A stretch of DNA of 64,000 bases from CAZWLY01 sp964634465 (GTDB lineage: Bacteria > Desulfobacterota > Desulfarculia > G963662305): contig CAZWLY010000001.1 of NCBI GenBank assembly GCA_964634465.1, forward strand, positions 62,001 through 126,000. Direction: 5' to 3'. The notes beneath the pieces were generated by a model, which was given only the letters and a program-made list of their open reading frames with translations, did not search any database and was not told where the DNA came from. The position numbers were made by a program, and so were the translations under genes. Positions 33,979-43,070 of the stretch are shown piece after piece (position 1 is the stretch's first letter; every line of letters starts with the position of its first letter).

Positions 33979-35040
33979 GTGACCAAAGCCAGGAAAAAAA
34001 AGAAGAAGGGCGATAAGACCGCGTCCGGGCCGGCGATCGAGCCCGAGGTCCTGACCGGGGACGAGCTCGAGGTCGATATCGAGCCCGAACTTCCGCCCGG
34101 AGACGGCGACGAGGCTGCGCCCCCGTCCGGGGTCGGCGGCCAGGACAAGGCCCTGGCCCTACGCCCGCCCACCACGCCGGCGGTGGCCGATCCGCTCCGG
34201 CGTTACATGTGGGAGATCAGCCGCTACGAGCTCTTGAGCCGGGAGCAGGAGATCGAGCTGGCCAAGCGCTACCAGGCCACGGGCGACCCGGAGGCGGCGG
34301 CCAGGCTGGTCCAGGCCAACCTGAGGCTAGTGGTCAAGATCGCCCTCGATTTCCAGCGGGTCTGGATGCGCAACCTGCTCGATCTCATCCAGGAGGGCAA
34401 CATCGGCCTCATTCAAGCGGTCAAGAAGTTCGATCCGTTCCGGGGGATTAAGTTCTCCTACTACGCCTCTTTCTGGATCAAGGCTTACATCTTGAAGTTC
34501 ATCATGGACAACTGGAAGTTGGTCAAGGTCGGCACCACCCAGGCCCAACGCCGGTTGTTCTACAACTTGAAGAAGGAGAAAGAGCGCCTCCAGGCCCAGG
34601 GCTTCGAACCTACGCCCAAGCTGTTGGCCCAGAACCTCGATGTCCGGGAGGAAGAGGTCATCGAGATGGATCAGCGTCTGGGCGCCTGGGAGTTGAGCCT
34701 GGAGTCGCCGCTCAAGGAAGACAGCAACGAGAGCTTCGGCGACTTCCTGGCCGCCGAGCAGGACACCGCCGAGGAGGCGGTGGCCGCCAAGGAGCTGAAG
34801 GCGCTTTTGGCCGACAAGCTGGCCGATTTCAGGACCGGGCTGAGCGGCAAGGAGGCGACCATCTTCGACGAGCGGATCATGGCCGAGACGCCGGCCACCC
34901 TCCAGGAAGTCGGAGAGAAATACGGCATCTCCAGGGAGCGCGTCCGTCAGATCCAGGCTCGATTGGTCAGAAAGATCAGGGACTATCTGGAAGAGGAGAT
35001 CCCTGACTTTGCCGACTCCTTCGCCGAGATGGGTAGGTGA
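33979..35040 (+). CDS. rpoH: RpoH-like sigma-70 family factor
   Basis: A 353-residue alternative sigma factor. The first 65 or so residues are a Lys-rich then acidic/Pro-rich extension not usual in RpoH. Region 2 shows LVQANLRLVVKIALDFQR, LLDLIQEGNIGLIQAVKKFD and FSYYASFWIKAYILKFIMDN. The RpoH-type stretch VKVGTTQAQRRLFYNLKKEK follows, then region 4 with ISRERVRQIQARLVRKIRD. GTG 33979 is the only start near an AAGG ribosome site. It probably directs heat-shock-type transcription. The stop overlaps the next gene (GTGA). Confidence 0.88.
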   Translation: MTKARKKKKKGDKTASGPAIEPEVLTGDELEVDIEPELPPGDGDEAAPPSGVGGQDKALALRPPTTPAVADPLRRYMWEISRYELLSREQEIELAKRYQATGDPEAAARLVQANLRLVVKIALDFQRVWMRNLLDLIQEGNIGLIQAVKKFDPFRGIKFSYYASFWIKAYILKFIMDNWKLVKVGTTQAQRRLFYNLKKEKERLQAQGFEPTPKLLAQNLDVREEEVIEMDQRLGAWELSLESPLKEDSNESFGDFLAAEQDTAEEAVAAKELKALLADKLADFRTGLSGKEATIFDERIMAETPATLQEVGEKYGISRERVRQIQARLVRKIRDYLEEEIPDFADSFAEMGR

Positions 35041-36809
35041 CGATTCCGGTGGTCCGAATCAGAACCATCGTCTTGATTGTCTCGATTGCGGCGGCGTTTA
35101 TCCTGACCCTGGCCGGGTGTGAGACGGTTCAGACCGGCCGGCCGGCCAAGGGACCGGCGAACGTTCCAGGCGGGCCGGGACCGGTGCGGGCCGAGCCGAG
35201 CCAGGCGAGCGCCAATCGGGCCCAAGCCTATCTCGACTACCTCGAATCACAACTGGCCCTTCGCTCCGGTCGGCGAGAGGAGGCCGAGGAGTATCTCGGC
35301 CGGGCGCTGGCCAACGATCCCCAATCGGCCTTTCTGAAAAGCGAGTACGTGTCCCTGCTCATCCGGGCCGACAAACTGGACGAGGCGCTCAAGGCGGCCG
35401 AACAGGCGGCCGCGGCCGACCCCAAGGACGTTCGCTCGCGACTCCTTTTGGCCACGCTTTTGACCAACAAGGGCCGCTACGACGAGGCCGAGGCGGTCTA
35501 CCGCCGCATCCTGGAGCTGAAACCCGACCAGGCCGAGGCGCTGCTGCTCCTGGCCACCCTGCTCGCCCAGACCGATCGTCTCGACGAGGCGGCGAGCCTG
35601 CTCGAGAGGCTGGTCGCCGATGATCCAGAGGCGGTCATGGGCTACTTTTATTTGGGCCGCATCTACCAACAGCAGGGCAAAAACGATGAGGCCATAGCCG
35701 CTTATGACCGGGTGGTCGAATTGCGCCCCCATTTCGAGACGGCCGTTTTCGAACTGGCCCGGCTGTATCGACTCACCGGCGAGTGGCGGAAGGCGGCCGA
35801 GCTCTACCGCCACTTGATAGAGACCAATCCCCGCCGCTCCAGCCAGGCTCGAAACGAACTGGCCAGGATCTACCTCGGCCGGGGCCGGGAGGACGAGGCG
35901 GTCAAGATTCTCGAAGAGGGCGCTCGGAAGCCGGGCCAGGGCCGGGTCAGGTTGGGCCAGTTGTACATGGAGGACCGAAAGTACGACCGGGCGGCCGAGG
36001 TGTTCGAGGAGGTATTGGCCGACGATCCAGCCAACGACGCCGCCCTGTTCAACCTGGGCTGGGTCCTGGCCGAGAAAGGAGAGGTGGAGAGGGCGGTCGA
36101 GACGCTGAAGAAGATCTCGCCCGACTCGCCCCACTACCTTCGGGCGCGGCTGAAGGCGGCCTATCTTCTGGAGGACGCCGGCCTCAACGCCCGGGCCCAG
36201 GCGGTGATAGAAGAGGCCCTGGAGCATCAACCGGACGAGCCCGAGTTGTACTTGGCCCTGGCCACGGTCTACGAGGCGGCCAACCTCAAGGCCCAGGCCC
36301 TGGCCGCCGCCGAGGAGGGGCTCAAACGCGATCCCAAAAACGTGGAATTGCTGTTTCGCCAGGGGGTCATCCTGGACAAGCTGGGCCGCCAGGAGGACGG
36401 GCTGAAACGGATGCAACAGGTTCTCGAGATCGACCCGGATCACCCCTACGCCCTGAACTACATCGGCTACACCTGGGCCGACAAGGGCATCAGGCTCAAA
36501 GAGGCGCTGGAGATGATCCGGCGAGCTCTCCGGGCCCGGCCGGAGTCGGGCTACATCACCGACTCGTTGGGCTGGGCCTATTACCGTCTCGGCCGTCTCA
36601 AAGAGGCCGTCGAGATCATCTCCAGGGCGGCCAAGATGGTCGATGACGACCCGATCATCATGGAGCACTTGGGCGAAGTGCTGGCCGCGGTCGGACGTGA
36701 AGAGGAGGCGCTGGCCGCCTACCGGCGCAGCCTGGAGCTGGGGCCGGAGGATCCGGAAAAGATCAAGGCCCGCATCTCTGAACTCGAAGAGAAGCTCCAA
36801 GCCCGCTAG
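35037..36809 (+). CDS. TPR-repeat lipoprotein
   Basis: A 590-residue protein. A signal peptide with lipobox TLAGC puts the lipidated Cys near residue 28. The rest is at least ten tandem tetratricopeptide repeats, for example GRYDEAEAVYRRILELKPDQ, GKNDEAIAAYDRVVELRPH and GREEEALAAYRRSLELGPED. TPR lipoproteins scaffold envelope assembly or export; the specific partner is unknown. GTG 35037 overlaps the sigma-factor stop by four bases, so the two are translated together. Confidence 0.9.
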   Translation: MTIPVVRIRTIVLIVSIAAAFILTLAGCETVQTGRPAKGPANVPGGPGPVRAEPSQASANRAQAYLDYLESQLALRSGRREEAEEYLGRALANDPQSAFLKSEYVSLLIRADKLDEALKAAEQAAAADPKDVRSRLLLATLLTNKGRYDEAEAVYRRILELKPDQAEALLLLATLLAQTDRLDEAASLLERLVADDPEAVMGYFYLGRIYQQQGKNDEAIAAYDRVVELRPHFETAVFELARLYRLTGEWRKAAELYRHLIETNPRRSSQARNELARIYLGRGREDEAVKILEEGARKPGQGRVRLGQLYMEDRKYDRAAEVFEEVLADDPANDAALFNLGWVLAEKGEVERAVETLKKISPDSPHYLRARLKAAYLLEDAGLNARAQAVIEEALEHQPDEPELYLALATVYEAANLKAQALAAAEEGLKRDPKNVELLFRQGVILDKLGRQEDGLKRMQQVLEIDPDHPYALNYIGYTWADKGIRLKEALEMIRRALRARPESGYITDSLGWAYYRLGRLKEAVEIISRAAKMVDDDPIIMEHLGEVLAAVGREEEALAAYRRSLELGPEDPEKIKARISELEEKLQAR

Positions 36810-36829
36810 TCCGGCCGAAAGAAGGACGC

Positions 36830-37291
36830 ATGCTCCCAGTGGCCGTTGACGAGATGTTGGGCCGGTTGGCCACCTGGCTGAGGGTGCTGGGAGTAGATGC
36901 GGTCTACCTGACGCCCGGCGTCGATCTCGAAACCAAGCGCCGGCTGGCCGAGGGGCGGGTCTTCTTGACCCGCAACCGGCGCCTGACCATCGGCCAAACG
37001 GTGCGCCTCGAAAGCGATCGGGTCGAGGACCAGCTCGGGGAGGCGATCGAGCGGCTGGGGTTCAACCCTTCGGATTTGAAGCCTTTTTCGCGGTGCTTGC
37101 GCTGTAACGTGGTCTTGGAGAGGATCACCCCCGCCCAGGCCGCGCCCCAGGTGCCCGACTACGTGGCCGCCGCCCAGACCAGGTTTTCCCGCTGCCCGTC
37201 GTGCGGCCGGGTCTACTGGCCGGGCAGCCACCTCGAACGAATGGTCTCGCGTCTCGAAAAACTGGGGGTCACAATCCCCTTGACGCATTGA
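36830..37291 (+). CDS. Mut7-C RNase domain protein with zinc ribbon
   Basis: A 153-residue protein whose N-terminus (VDEMLGRLATWLRVLGVDA) and FLTRNRRL match the Mut7-C domain, a PIN-like fold. The C-terminal third has a zinc-ribbon pattern SRCLRCNVVLE and SRCPSCGRVYWPGSHLERM. The family is predicted to cleave RNA but is little studied. It sits between the TPR lipoprotein and the EF-G paralogue and may be part of the rpoH operon. Confidence 0.88.
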   Translation: MLPVAVDEMLGRLATWLRVLGVDAVYLTPGVDLETKRRLAEGRVFLTRNRRLTIGQTVRLESDRVEDQLGEAIERLGFNPSDLKPFSRCLRCNVVLERITPAQAAPQVPDYVAAAQTRFSRCPSCGRVYWPGSHLERMVSRLEKLGVTIPLTH

Positions 37292-37351
37292 TTGCGGAAA
37301 GGTATTCCTTCATGACTACCAGCGAAAATCAGCCCCAGGAGGCAAGTTAGA

Positions 37352-39427
37352 ATGAGTGAAGCGATCGAACGGACCCGCACCTTCGCCCTCATCGGCCACG
37401 GCGGGTCGGGCAAGACCAGTTTGGCCGAGGCCATCCTTTTCGACGCCGGACAGACCAAACGTCTGGGCAAGGTCGATGACGGCAATACAGTCTTGGATTA
37501 CGAACCCGAGGAGATCAGCCGCAAAGTGACCATCTCTTCGGCCTTCCACGATCTTCAGTGGAAGAAGCACCAGCTCTATCTGGTGGATACTCCGGGGGAT
37601 GATAACTTTCTGAACGACGCCCGCTCCTGCCTCCAGGGCGTGGACGGCGTGGTCCTGGTCGGCGACGCCATCGACGGCGTCAAGGTCCAGGGCGAGAAGG
37701 TCTGGGGTTTCGCCTGCGACTTCGGTCTGCCCGGCATCGTCGTGATCAACAAGATGGACCGCGAGCGGGCCGATTTCGAGGCCGCCGTGCGCACCATGGC
37801 CGCCAATCTGGACCTCCGGCTGGTCCCGGTGGCCTTGCCCATCGGCCAGGAAGCCGACTTTTCCGGCGTGGTCGATCTTCTCACCGAGAAGGCCTACACC
37901 TTTGCCGACGACGGCTCGGGCAAGATGACCGAGGGCGAAGCGCCGGCCGAGATGGCCGACGCCCTGGCCGAAGCCAAGGAGCAGCTCATCGAGGCCATCG
38001 CCGAGGCCGACGACAGCCTCTTGGAACGCTATCTGGACGGCGAGGAACTCACCAAGGACGAGCTGGCGGCCGGTCTGCGCCAGGCGGTTTTGGACGGCGT
38101 ATTCGTTCCGGTCCTGCCCGCCGCCGGCCCGGCCAACAAGGGCATCCAGCCCCTTCTGGATCTGATCGTGGCGGCGTTGCCGTCGCCGCTCGACCGGGAC
38201 GCCTTCAAGTCGGCCGACGGCGAGAGCGAGATTCGGCCCGAGGAGGGCGGCCAGTTCATCGGCCTGGTCTTCAAGACGGTGGCCGATCCCTTTGCCGGCC
38301 GGCTGTCGATCATCCGGGTCGTCTCCGGCGAGCTGACGCCCGACTCCACCGTCTATAACGTCACCAAACAGACCAAGGAGCGCTTCGGCCCGCTGTTCGT
38401 CCCCCGGGGCAAGGAACAGGCCAACGTCGAGAAGGCCCTGCCTGGAGCCATCGTGGCCGTGGCCAAGCTCAAGGAGACCGTCACCGGCGACACCCTCTGC
38501 GCCGACAAGCCGGGCGTGGAGCTGGCCTTCGCCAAGGCCCTGCCGGGCGTCATCTCCTATGCCGTGGTCGCCAAGGACAAGGGCGACGAGGAGAAGATCT
38601 TCGCCGGCATCAACCGGCTGGTCGAGGAGGACGAATCGTTGAGCCTGCGTCGCGACCCCCAGACCGGCGACATGGTCCTCTCCGGCATGGGCCAGGTCCA
38701 CATCGAGGTCACCCTGGAGAAGCTCAAGCGCAAGTTCGGCGGCGAGGTCGAGCTCAAGACGCCCAAGGTGCCCTATCTGGAGACCATCCGGAAGAAGGTT
38801 CAGGGCGTCCAGGGCAAGTACAAAAAACAGACCGGCGGCCGGGGCCAGTACGGCGACGCCGTCATCGACATGGAGCCGCTGCCCCAGGGCGAGGGTTTCG
38901 TCTTCGAGGACAAGATCGTCGGCGGCGTCATCCCGCGCCAGTTCATCCCGGCGGTGGAGAAGGGCATCATCGAGCGGGCTCAGCAGGGAATCCTGGCTGG
39001 TTACCCGATGGTGGACTTCAAGGTCAGCCTGGTTTTTGGTTCGTTCCACTCGGTGGACTCCTCGGAGATGGCCTTCAAGGTGGCCGGTTCGCTGGCCTTC
39101 CAGAAGGCGGCCGCCGAGGCCAGCCCGACCATCCTGGAGCCGATCATGTCGCTGGAAGTCATCTGCCCGGAGGACGCCATGGGCGACGTCATCGGCGACC
39201 TCAACTCCCGCCGGGGCAAGGTCCTGGGCATGGACGCCAGAGGAGGCAACCAGATCATCAGGGCCCTGGTGCCCATGGCCGAGGTGCTCCGCTACGCGCC
39301 GGATCTGACCTCCATGACCGGCGGCCGGGGTTCCTTCACCATGCAGATGGATCACTACGAAGAGGTTCCGGCTCAGTTCCAGGAGAAGATCATCGAGGAG
39401 GCCAAGCAGGCCGCCCAGGAAGACTAA
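37352..39427 (+). CDS. fusA2: Elongation factor G-like GTPase (EF-G2 subfamily)
   Basis: A 691-residue EF-G paralogue. The GTPase domain has P-loop GHGGSGKTSLAEA, G3 DTPGDDNF and G4 NKMDRERAD. The later domains show TGDMVLSGMGQVHIEVTLEKL, the domain IV loop TGGRGQYGDAVIDMEPL and the domain V GDVIGDLNSRRGKVLGMDARG. The switch-II His of canonical EF-G (DTPGH) is Asp here, and the P-loop differs from AHIDAGKT. It probably serves a specialised role (stress, recycling or stalled ribosomes) rather than bulk translocation. A terminator follows. Confidence 0.92.
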   Translation: MSEAIERTRTFALIGHGGSGKTSLAEAILFDAGQTKRLGKVDDGNTVLDYEPEEISRKVTISSAFHDLQWKKHQLYLVDTPGDDNFLNDARSCLQGVDGVVLVGDAIDGVKVQGEKVWGFACDFGLPGIVVINKMDRERADFEAAVRTMAANLDLRLVPVALPIGQEADFSGVVDLLTEKAYTFADDGSGKMTEGEAPAEMADALAEAKEQLIEAIAEADDSLLERYLDGEELTKDELAAGLRQAVLDGVFVPVLPAAGPANKGIQPLLDLIVAALPSPLDRDAFKSADGESEIRPEEGGQFIGLVFKTVADPFAGRLSIIRVVSGELTPDSTVYNVTKQTKERFGPLFVPRGKEQANVEKALPGAIVAVAKLKETVTGDTLCADKPGVELAFAKALPGVISYAVVAKDKGDEEKIFAGINRLVEEDESLSLRRDPQTGDMVLSGMGQVHIEVTLEKLKRKFGGEVELKTPKVPYLETIRKKVQGVQGKYKKQTGGRGQYGDAVIDMEPLPQGEGFVFEDKIVGGVIPRQFIPAVEKGIIERAQQGILAGYPMVDFKVSLVFGSFHSVDSSEMAFKVAGSLAFQKAAAEASPTILEPIMSLEVICPEDAMGDVIGDLNSRRGKVLGMDARGGNQIIRALVPMAEVLRYAPDLTSMTGGRGSFTMQMDHYEEVPAQFQEKIIEEAKQAAQED

Positions 39428-39458
39428 CTCCGGGACCGGCCCGATAGATCGTCCACCT

Positions 39459-39494
39459 CACCCGGGCCGGCCAAGGTCGGCCCGGGTGTTTGTT
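39459..39494 (+). terminator. Rho-independent terminator after the EF-G paralogue
   Basis: CACCCGGGCCG (39459-39469) pairs perfectly with CGGCCCGGGTG (39478-39488) over 8 bases, followed by TTTGTT. Confidence 0.75.
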
Positions 39495-39513
39495 ACCAGT
39501 CGGTGAGGGAGTG

Positions 39514-40017
39514 ATGGAGACCGAATCGAGACGCCGGGCGGCGGTGATCACGGTCAGCGATTCCTCTTTCCGGGGCGAGCGGATAGACACCGGCGGCCCG
39601 GCCGTGGCCGAGAGGCTGGCCCAGGCCGGCTTCGAGGTGGGCGCGCCGATCGTCGTCCCCGACGACGAGGCCCTCATCAGCCGAACCCTCATCGAGCTGG
39701 CCGACGGCGAGCGGGCGGCGCTGATCGTCACCACCGGCGGTACCGGCCTGGCCCCGACCGACCACACGCCCGAGGCCACCCTGGCCGTGATCGACAAGCG
39801 CGTCGACGGGCTGGCCGAGGCGATGCGCCTGGCCGGGATGTCCAAGACGCCCCACGCCATGCTCTCCCGAGGCGTGGCCGGGGCCAGGGGCAAGTGCCTG
39901 ATCGTCAACCTCCCCGGTTCGCCCAAGGGAGCGGTCGAGAGCCTGGAGGCGGTGCTGCCGGCGCTCGATCACGCCCTGGACAAGTTGGCCGGCGACCCGA
40001 CGCCCTGCGCCGGCTAG
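39514..40017 (+). CDS. mog: Molybdopterin adenylyltransferase, MogA/MoaB family
   Basis: A 167-residue MoCF-domain protein that activates molybdopterin by adenylation before Mo or W insertion. It shows VITVSDSSFRGERIDTGGP, the conserved loop LIVTTGGTGLAPTDHTPEAT, and VNLPGSPKGAVESL. The start is ATG 39514 behind GAGGGAG. A molybdopterin enzyme relative (FdhA-like, 45518) lies 5.5 kb away but looks catalytically inactive, so mog presumably serves other enzymes as well. Confidence 0.92.
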   Translation: METESRRRAAVITVSDSSFRGERIDTGGPAVAERLAQAGFEVGAPIVVPDDEALISRTLIELADGERAALIVTTGGTGLAPTDHTPEATLAVIDKRVDGLAEAMRLAGMSKTPHAMLSRGVAGARGKCLIVNLPGSPKGAVESLEAVLPALDHALDKLAGDPTPCAG

Positions 40018-40150
40018 CCTCGCGGCGCAAATCCTCACAGGCGGCTTCAGGACGACGATCGGAGAGCCGACCCGGTCGGCCGTTCGGCCCTCGGAGCCCG
40101 ATCGCTGGGGGAACTCCCCTTCATATGGGGCCAAAACCGCCTCATTTTCC

Positions 40151-40178
40151 CTTGACTCCACCATATCTGGTGTAATAA
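40151..40178 (+). promoter_or_regulatory. Promoter-like sequence with a CACCATATCTGGTG palindrome
   Basis: TTGACT (40152-40157) is followed by CACCATATCTGGTG (about 40159-40172, five-base arms) and TAATAA (40173-40178). The 15-base spacing is short for sigma-70, and the palindrome occupying the spacer suggests a regulator site. The 40018-40287 gap is otherwise empty. Confidence 0.4.
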
Positions 40179-40287
40179 CATCACACAAACTCCATATATC
40201 CCCCTACTCCTGCTTTGTCGGTTGGCCACAGGGCAGGTATCGTGGTCTGTCTGCCATTCGCCCGTGCGGGTGGTGTGAGGAGGGCGG

Positions 40288-41313
40288 TTGGGCCGGCGTT
40301 GGTTGTGGTTGGGCCTGGTGGTGCTGCTGGTGGCCGGGAGTGTCGCCGCCGGGTGGCTTCTGTACGGATGGGACGTCACCCCTCCCGCGCCGTCCACGAT
40401 CGAGACCCGACCAGAGGCCAGAGTGAGCGGCGCCATCGAGGTCAAGAAGTTCGAAGTGACCATGGCCATTCCGCCGGCTCCTCCCGCTCCCTCCCAGACC
40501 GATGGGGCCGAACCCCCAGAAGGGCCGAAGGTCTCCCGGCCCATTCCGCCGCCCAGCGCCCCGATCACGACGGCCGAGGTCGGCCTGAGTGCGACCAAGC
40601 CGTCCTCCGGCGAGTCGCCGGTCATGGAGTCGCTGACCAAACCGATCAAGGTTCAGGGCATCGTCATTCCGCCGCCGGGGGTGGTTCCGCCCTTCGCCCG
40701 CGACGAGAAGCCGGTCTTCATTCTGGAGACCGAGCGCCAGGGCCGGGTGGTCACGGTGAGGGGGACGACCAATCTGGCCGTGGAGGGCAACGGCGTCCAG
40801 GTCAGCCTGTTCAGGCTGTTCACCGAGAAGGGGGCCGAGGAAAACCGCCGGGCCGACATGGATCGGCGCAACGTATCCTTGTGGTTCGAGGGTCGCTTTC
40901 CGGTGGACGACGCCGACTGGCTCAAGGCGCGTCTCGATCAGGCCCGGGCCCACCCGGAGGTCTTTCCGGCCGTGGCCTCGGTGGACAAGAGCCGGGTCTT
41001 CGTCGAGGTCCTGTTCACCGCCAAGCGGGCCGAGGTGGGGCCGGTGCCGGGCTTGAGCGTTCACCCCATCCCCGGCACCGACAAACAGGTCTACCGGATC
41101 GTAAGGCCGATCCAGATGCCGCTCGACAGGGAGGCCGAAGTGATCCTGGCCCGGGCCACGGGTCAGGCGCCGCCTCCGCCCGCCGAGCCGGCCGCCAAGG
41201 CGCCGCCCCCGAAACCGGTCGAGACAGCCAAGCCGGCCCTCCCCAAAAAACGCGGCCGTACCAGGATCATCATCAAGCCCCTCAAATGGCTGGATGGACC
41301 GAGAGTCGGCTGA
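40288..41313 (+). CDS. Pro-rich single-pass membrane protein, unknown function
   Basis: A 341-residue protein with one N-terminal membrane anchor (WLWLGLVVLLVAGSVAAGWLLYG). After it comes a Pro/Ala-rich periplasmic linker to about residue 130, then a folded region (PVFILETERQGRVVTVRGTTN, NVSLWFEGRFPVDDADWLKARL). The tail is basic with KKRGRTRIIIKPLKWL. TTG 40288 has AGGAGG four bases upstream. I recognise no family. The layout resembles TonB- or FtsN-like trans-envelope proteins only in general form. Confidence 0.75.
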   Translation: MGRRWLWLGLVVLLVAGSVAAGWLLYGWDVTPPAPSTIETRPEARVSGAIEVKKFEVTMAIPPAPPAPSQTDGAEPPEGPKVSRPIPPPSAPITTAEVGLSATKPSSGESPVMESLTKPIKVQGIVIPPPGVVPPFARDEKPVFILETERQGRVVTVRGTTNLAVEGNGVQVSLFRLFTEKGAEENRRADMDRRNVSLWFEGRFPVDDADWLKARLDQARAHPEVFPAVASVDKSRVFVEVLFTAKRAEVGPVPGLSVHPIPGTDKQVYRIVRPIQMPLDREAEVILARATGQAPPPPAEPAAKAPPPKPVETAKPALPKKRGRTRIIIKPLKWLDGPRVG

Positions 41314-41420
41314 GTCGCCGGCGCCGCTGAGAGGGCGATTTCGGTCGTATCGTTACAAATATTGATAACGCTGACCAGCGGACGGCCGCCGGCCGGAAAC
41401 TCGGCGTTGACCGAAGCATC

Positions 41421-41449
41421 TTGACACATACGCCCGAGTGAAGATAGGT
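41421..41449 (+). promoter_or_regulatory. Possible promoter for the MBL-fold gene
   Basis: TTGACA (41421-41426) with an AGATAGGT sequence 16-17 bases downstream. The -10 match is poor, so only the -35 box is convincing. The gap 41314-41497 shows nothing else. Confidence 0.35.
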
Positions 41450-41497
41450 TAGGTGGACTGGCTTTCAACTCCTGAGCGAATAGCGTGAGGAATAACC

Positions 41498-42340
41498 TTG
41501 AGGATAACCTGCTGGGGGGCTAGGGGTTCGGTCTCGGTTTGCGGGCCGGCCTACGTCAAATACGGCGGCGAGACGACCTGTCTGGAGGTGCGCGGGCCGG
41601 AGGACGAGCTGCTCATCATCGACGCCGGCACCGGCATCCGGCGGTTGGGCAACCAACTCATGGCCCAGGGGCCGGTGAGAGCCGACATGCTCTTCACCCA
41701 CGCCCATCTGGACCACCTCGCCGGCTTCCCCTTTTTCAAACCTATCTACCATTCTTCAACCCGGCTCAACATCGTCTGCTGCGCCTTCGAGCAAGACTTC
41801 GTCGAGCAGATGATCAGTTACACCATGGCCGCCCCTTACTACCCGGTTCCGCTGGCCAAGTGCCAGGCCAGGATAGACTTCCCCCAGGTCTGCGGACAGC
41901 GGTTCGACATGGCCGGTCTGGCGGTGGAGACCATCCCGCTCAGCCACCCCAACGGCGGCGTGGGCTACAAGCTGACCGAGAACGGGCGCAGCTTCGTGTT
42001 CCTGACCGACAACGAGCTGGGCTTTAAGCATCCCAACGGCGTCGGCCGCGAGGAGTACGTCGCTTTCTGTCAGGGGGCCGATCTTTTGATCCACGACGCC
42101 GAGTACACTCCGCAGGAGTACGAGAGGCTCAACCAGGGCTACGGTCACTCGACCTACGTGGACGCCCTGGAGCTGGCCTTGGAGGCCGGGGTCAAGCGAT
42201 TCGGTCTCTTTCACCACAACCAGGATCGCCTGGATGACGAGATCGACGAGCTGGCGGCCGACTGCCGGCGCCGGGTTGAGGAGGCCGGCGCCGAGATGGA
42301 GGTCATGGCCATGGCCATCGACCAGACCGTGGAGGTCTAG
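41498..42340 (+). CDS. MBL-fold metallohydrolase
   Basis: A 280-residue beta-lactamase-fold hydrolase related to RNase Z/PhnP-type enzymes. The N-terminus is ITCWGARGSVSVCGPAYVKYGG, with DAGTGIRRLG and the metal motif THAHLDHLAGFPFF, LSHPNGGVGYKL, FLTDNE and LIHDAEYTPQEY plus GHSTYVDALELA and LFHHNQDRLDDEI. Related proteins include cyclic-nucleotide phosphodiesterases and RNase Z-like enzymes fused to two-component systems; the substrate is unknown. TTG 41498 lies six bases after GTGAGGA. A clean terminator follows. Confidence 0.9.
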   Translation: MRITCWGARGSVSVCGPAYVKYGGETTCLEVRGPEDELLIIDAGTGIRRLGNQLMAQGPVRADMLFTHAHLDHLAGFPFFKPIYHSSTRLNIVCCAFEQDFVEQMISYTMAAPYYPVPLAKCQARIDFPQVCGQRFDMAGLAVETIPLSHPNGGVGYKLTENGRSFVFLTDNELGFKHPNGVGREEYVAFCQGADLLIHDAEYTPQEYERLNQGYGHSTYVDALELALEAGVKRFGLFHHNQDRLDDEIDELAADCRRRVEEAGAEMEVMAMAIDQTVEV

Positions 42341-42413
42341 GCCGGATTCGGCCGGGGGATCGCCGCGAGAGAGCCGTAGCCGGGCTCGACGTCGCCGAGC
42401 CGACTCGAAGGTG

Positions 42414-42444
42414 AGAGGGCTTGCCGTCCGAGCCCTCTTTTTTT
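42414..42444 (+). terminator. Rho-independent terminator of the MBL-fold gene
   Basis: AGAGGGCT (42414-42421) pairs with AGCCCTCT (42431-42438) over a 9-base loop and runs into a T-tract. Confidence 0.85.
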
Positions 42445-42493
42445 GTCGGCGGGGTTGGCCCGGCGCCGGGCCGGTCGTCGCTCCTGGATGGTG

Positions 42494-42523
42494 TTGACTT
42501 TGGGGCGGATAGTTTTCTATATT
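42494..42523 (+). promoter_or_regulatory. Promoter for the gene at 42639
   Basis: TTGACT (42494-42499), 18-base spacer, TATATT (42518-42523). The leader to the start codon is about 110 bases. Confidence 0.6.
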
Positions 42524-42638
42524 TAGGCTTTCATCGGCCCGGCGAAGGCGGCCGCGGTCCTCCGTTCGGGCCGAATCGAGCCGAGCGAACCGAAGCCGAT
42601 GGGGCCGGCTCGGCGAAAAAAGGTCAGGGGAGGAACCT

Positions 42639-43040
42639 TTGGTCATGACCATTGAGGGCGGCGAGCTTTTCACCCCCGAGGTTTTGAAAAGACTCTTTCC
42701 CGAGGACAGAACGAATCAATTCTTCGACGCCCTGCTGGGCGACGCCGAGGAGGGCGCCTACGACATCAGCCTGGTCTACAAGGGCGAGATCGAAGACGCT
42801 CTCAACTTCGAATTGCAGCTCTGCGAACGACCGGGCCGGTGCCTGAGTTGCAGTCTGACCTACGGCCTGCCCGAGGTCTTCACCCGCCATCCGATCATCA
42901 ACATCGCCGGGCTGGTGGACGAGATCGACCGGCTGCTCGCGGGGCGGGCCAAGACGACCGGCTGGAGCCTGGGGCGCACCCGGGAGGTCTCCAGCTCCAT
43001 CCACGTCATCCCGCTGACCGTCACCTTGGATCGGAGCTAG
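42639..43040 (+). CDS. Small conserved protein of unknown function
   Basis: A 133-residue soluble protein. Recognisable stretches are FTPEVLKRLFPEDRTNQFF, LLGDAEEGAYDISLVYKG and ERPGRCLSCSLTYGLPEVF followed by RHPIINIAGLVDEID, with one CxxC. From memory this matches a short family in sulfate reducers that databases label with a meaningless homeobox-derived name; I would treat it as unknown. TTG 42639 is five bases after GGAGG; ATG 42645 is an alternative. It has its own promoter. Confidence 0.78.
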   Translation: MVMTIEGGELFTPEVLKRLFPEDRTNQFFDALLGDAEEGAYDISLVYKGEIEDALNFELQLCERPGRCLSCSLTYGLPEVFTRHPIINIAGLVDEIDRLLAGRAKTTGWSLGRTREVSSSIHVIPLTVTLDRS

Positions 43041-43070
43041 ACGCCGGTTCCCGAAACGATGGACAATCCT

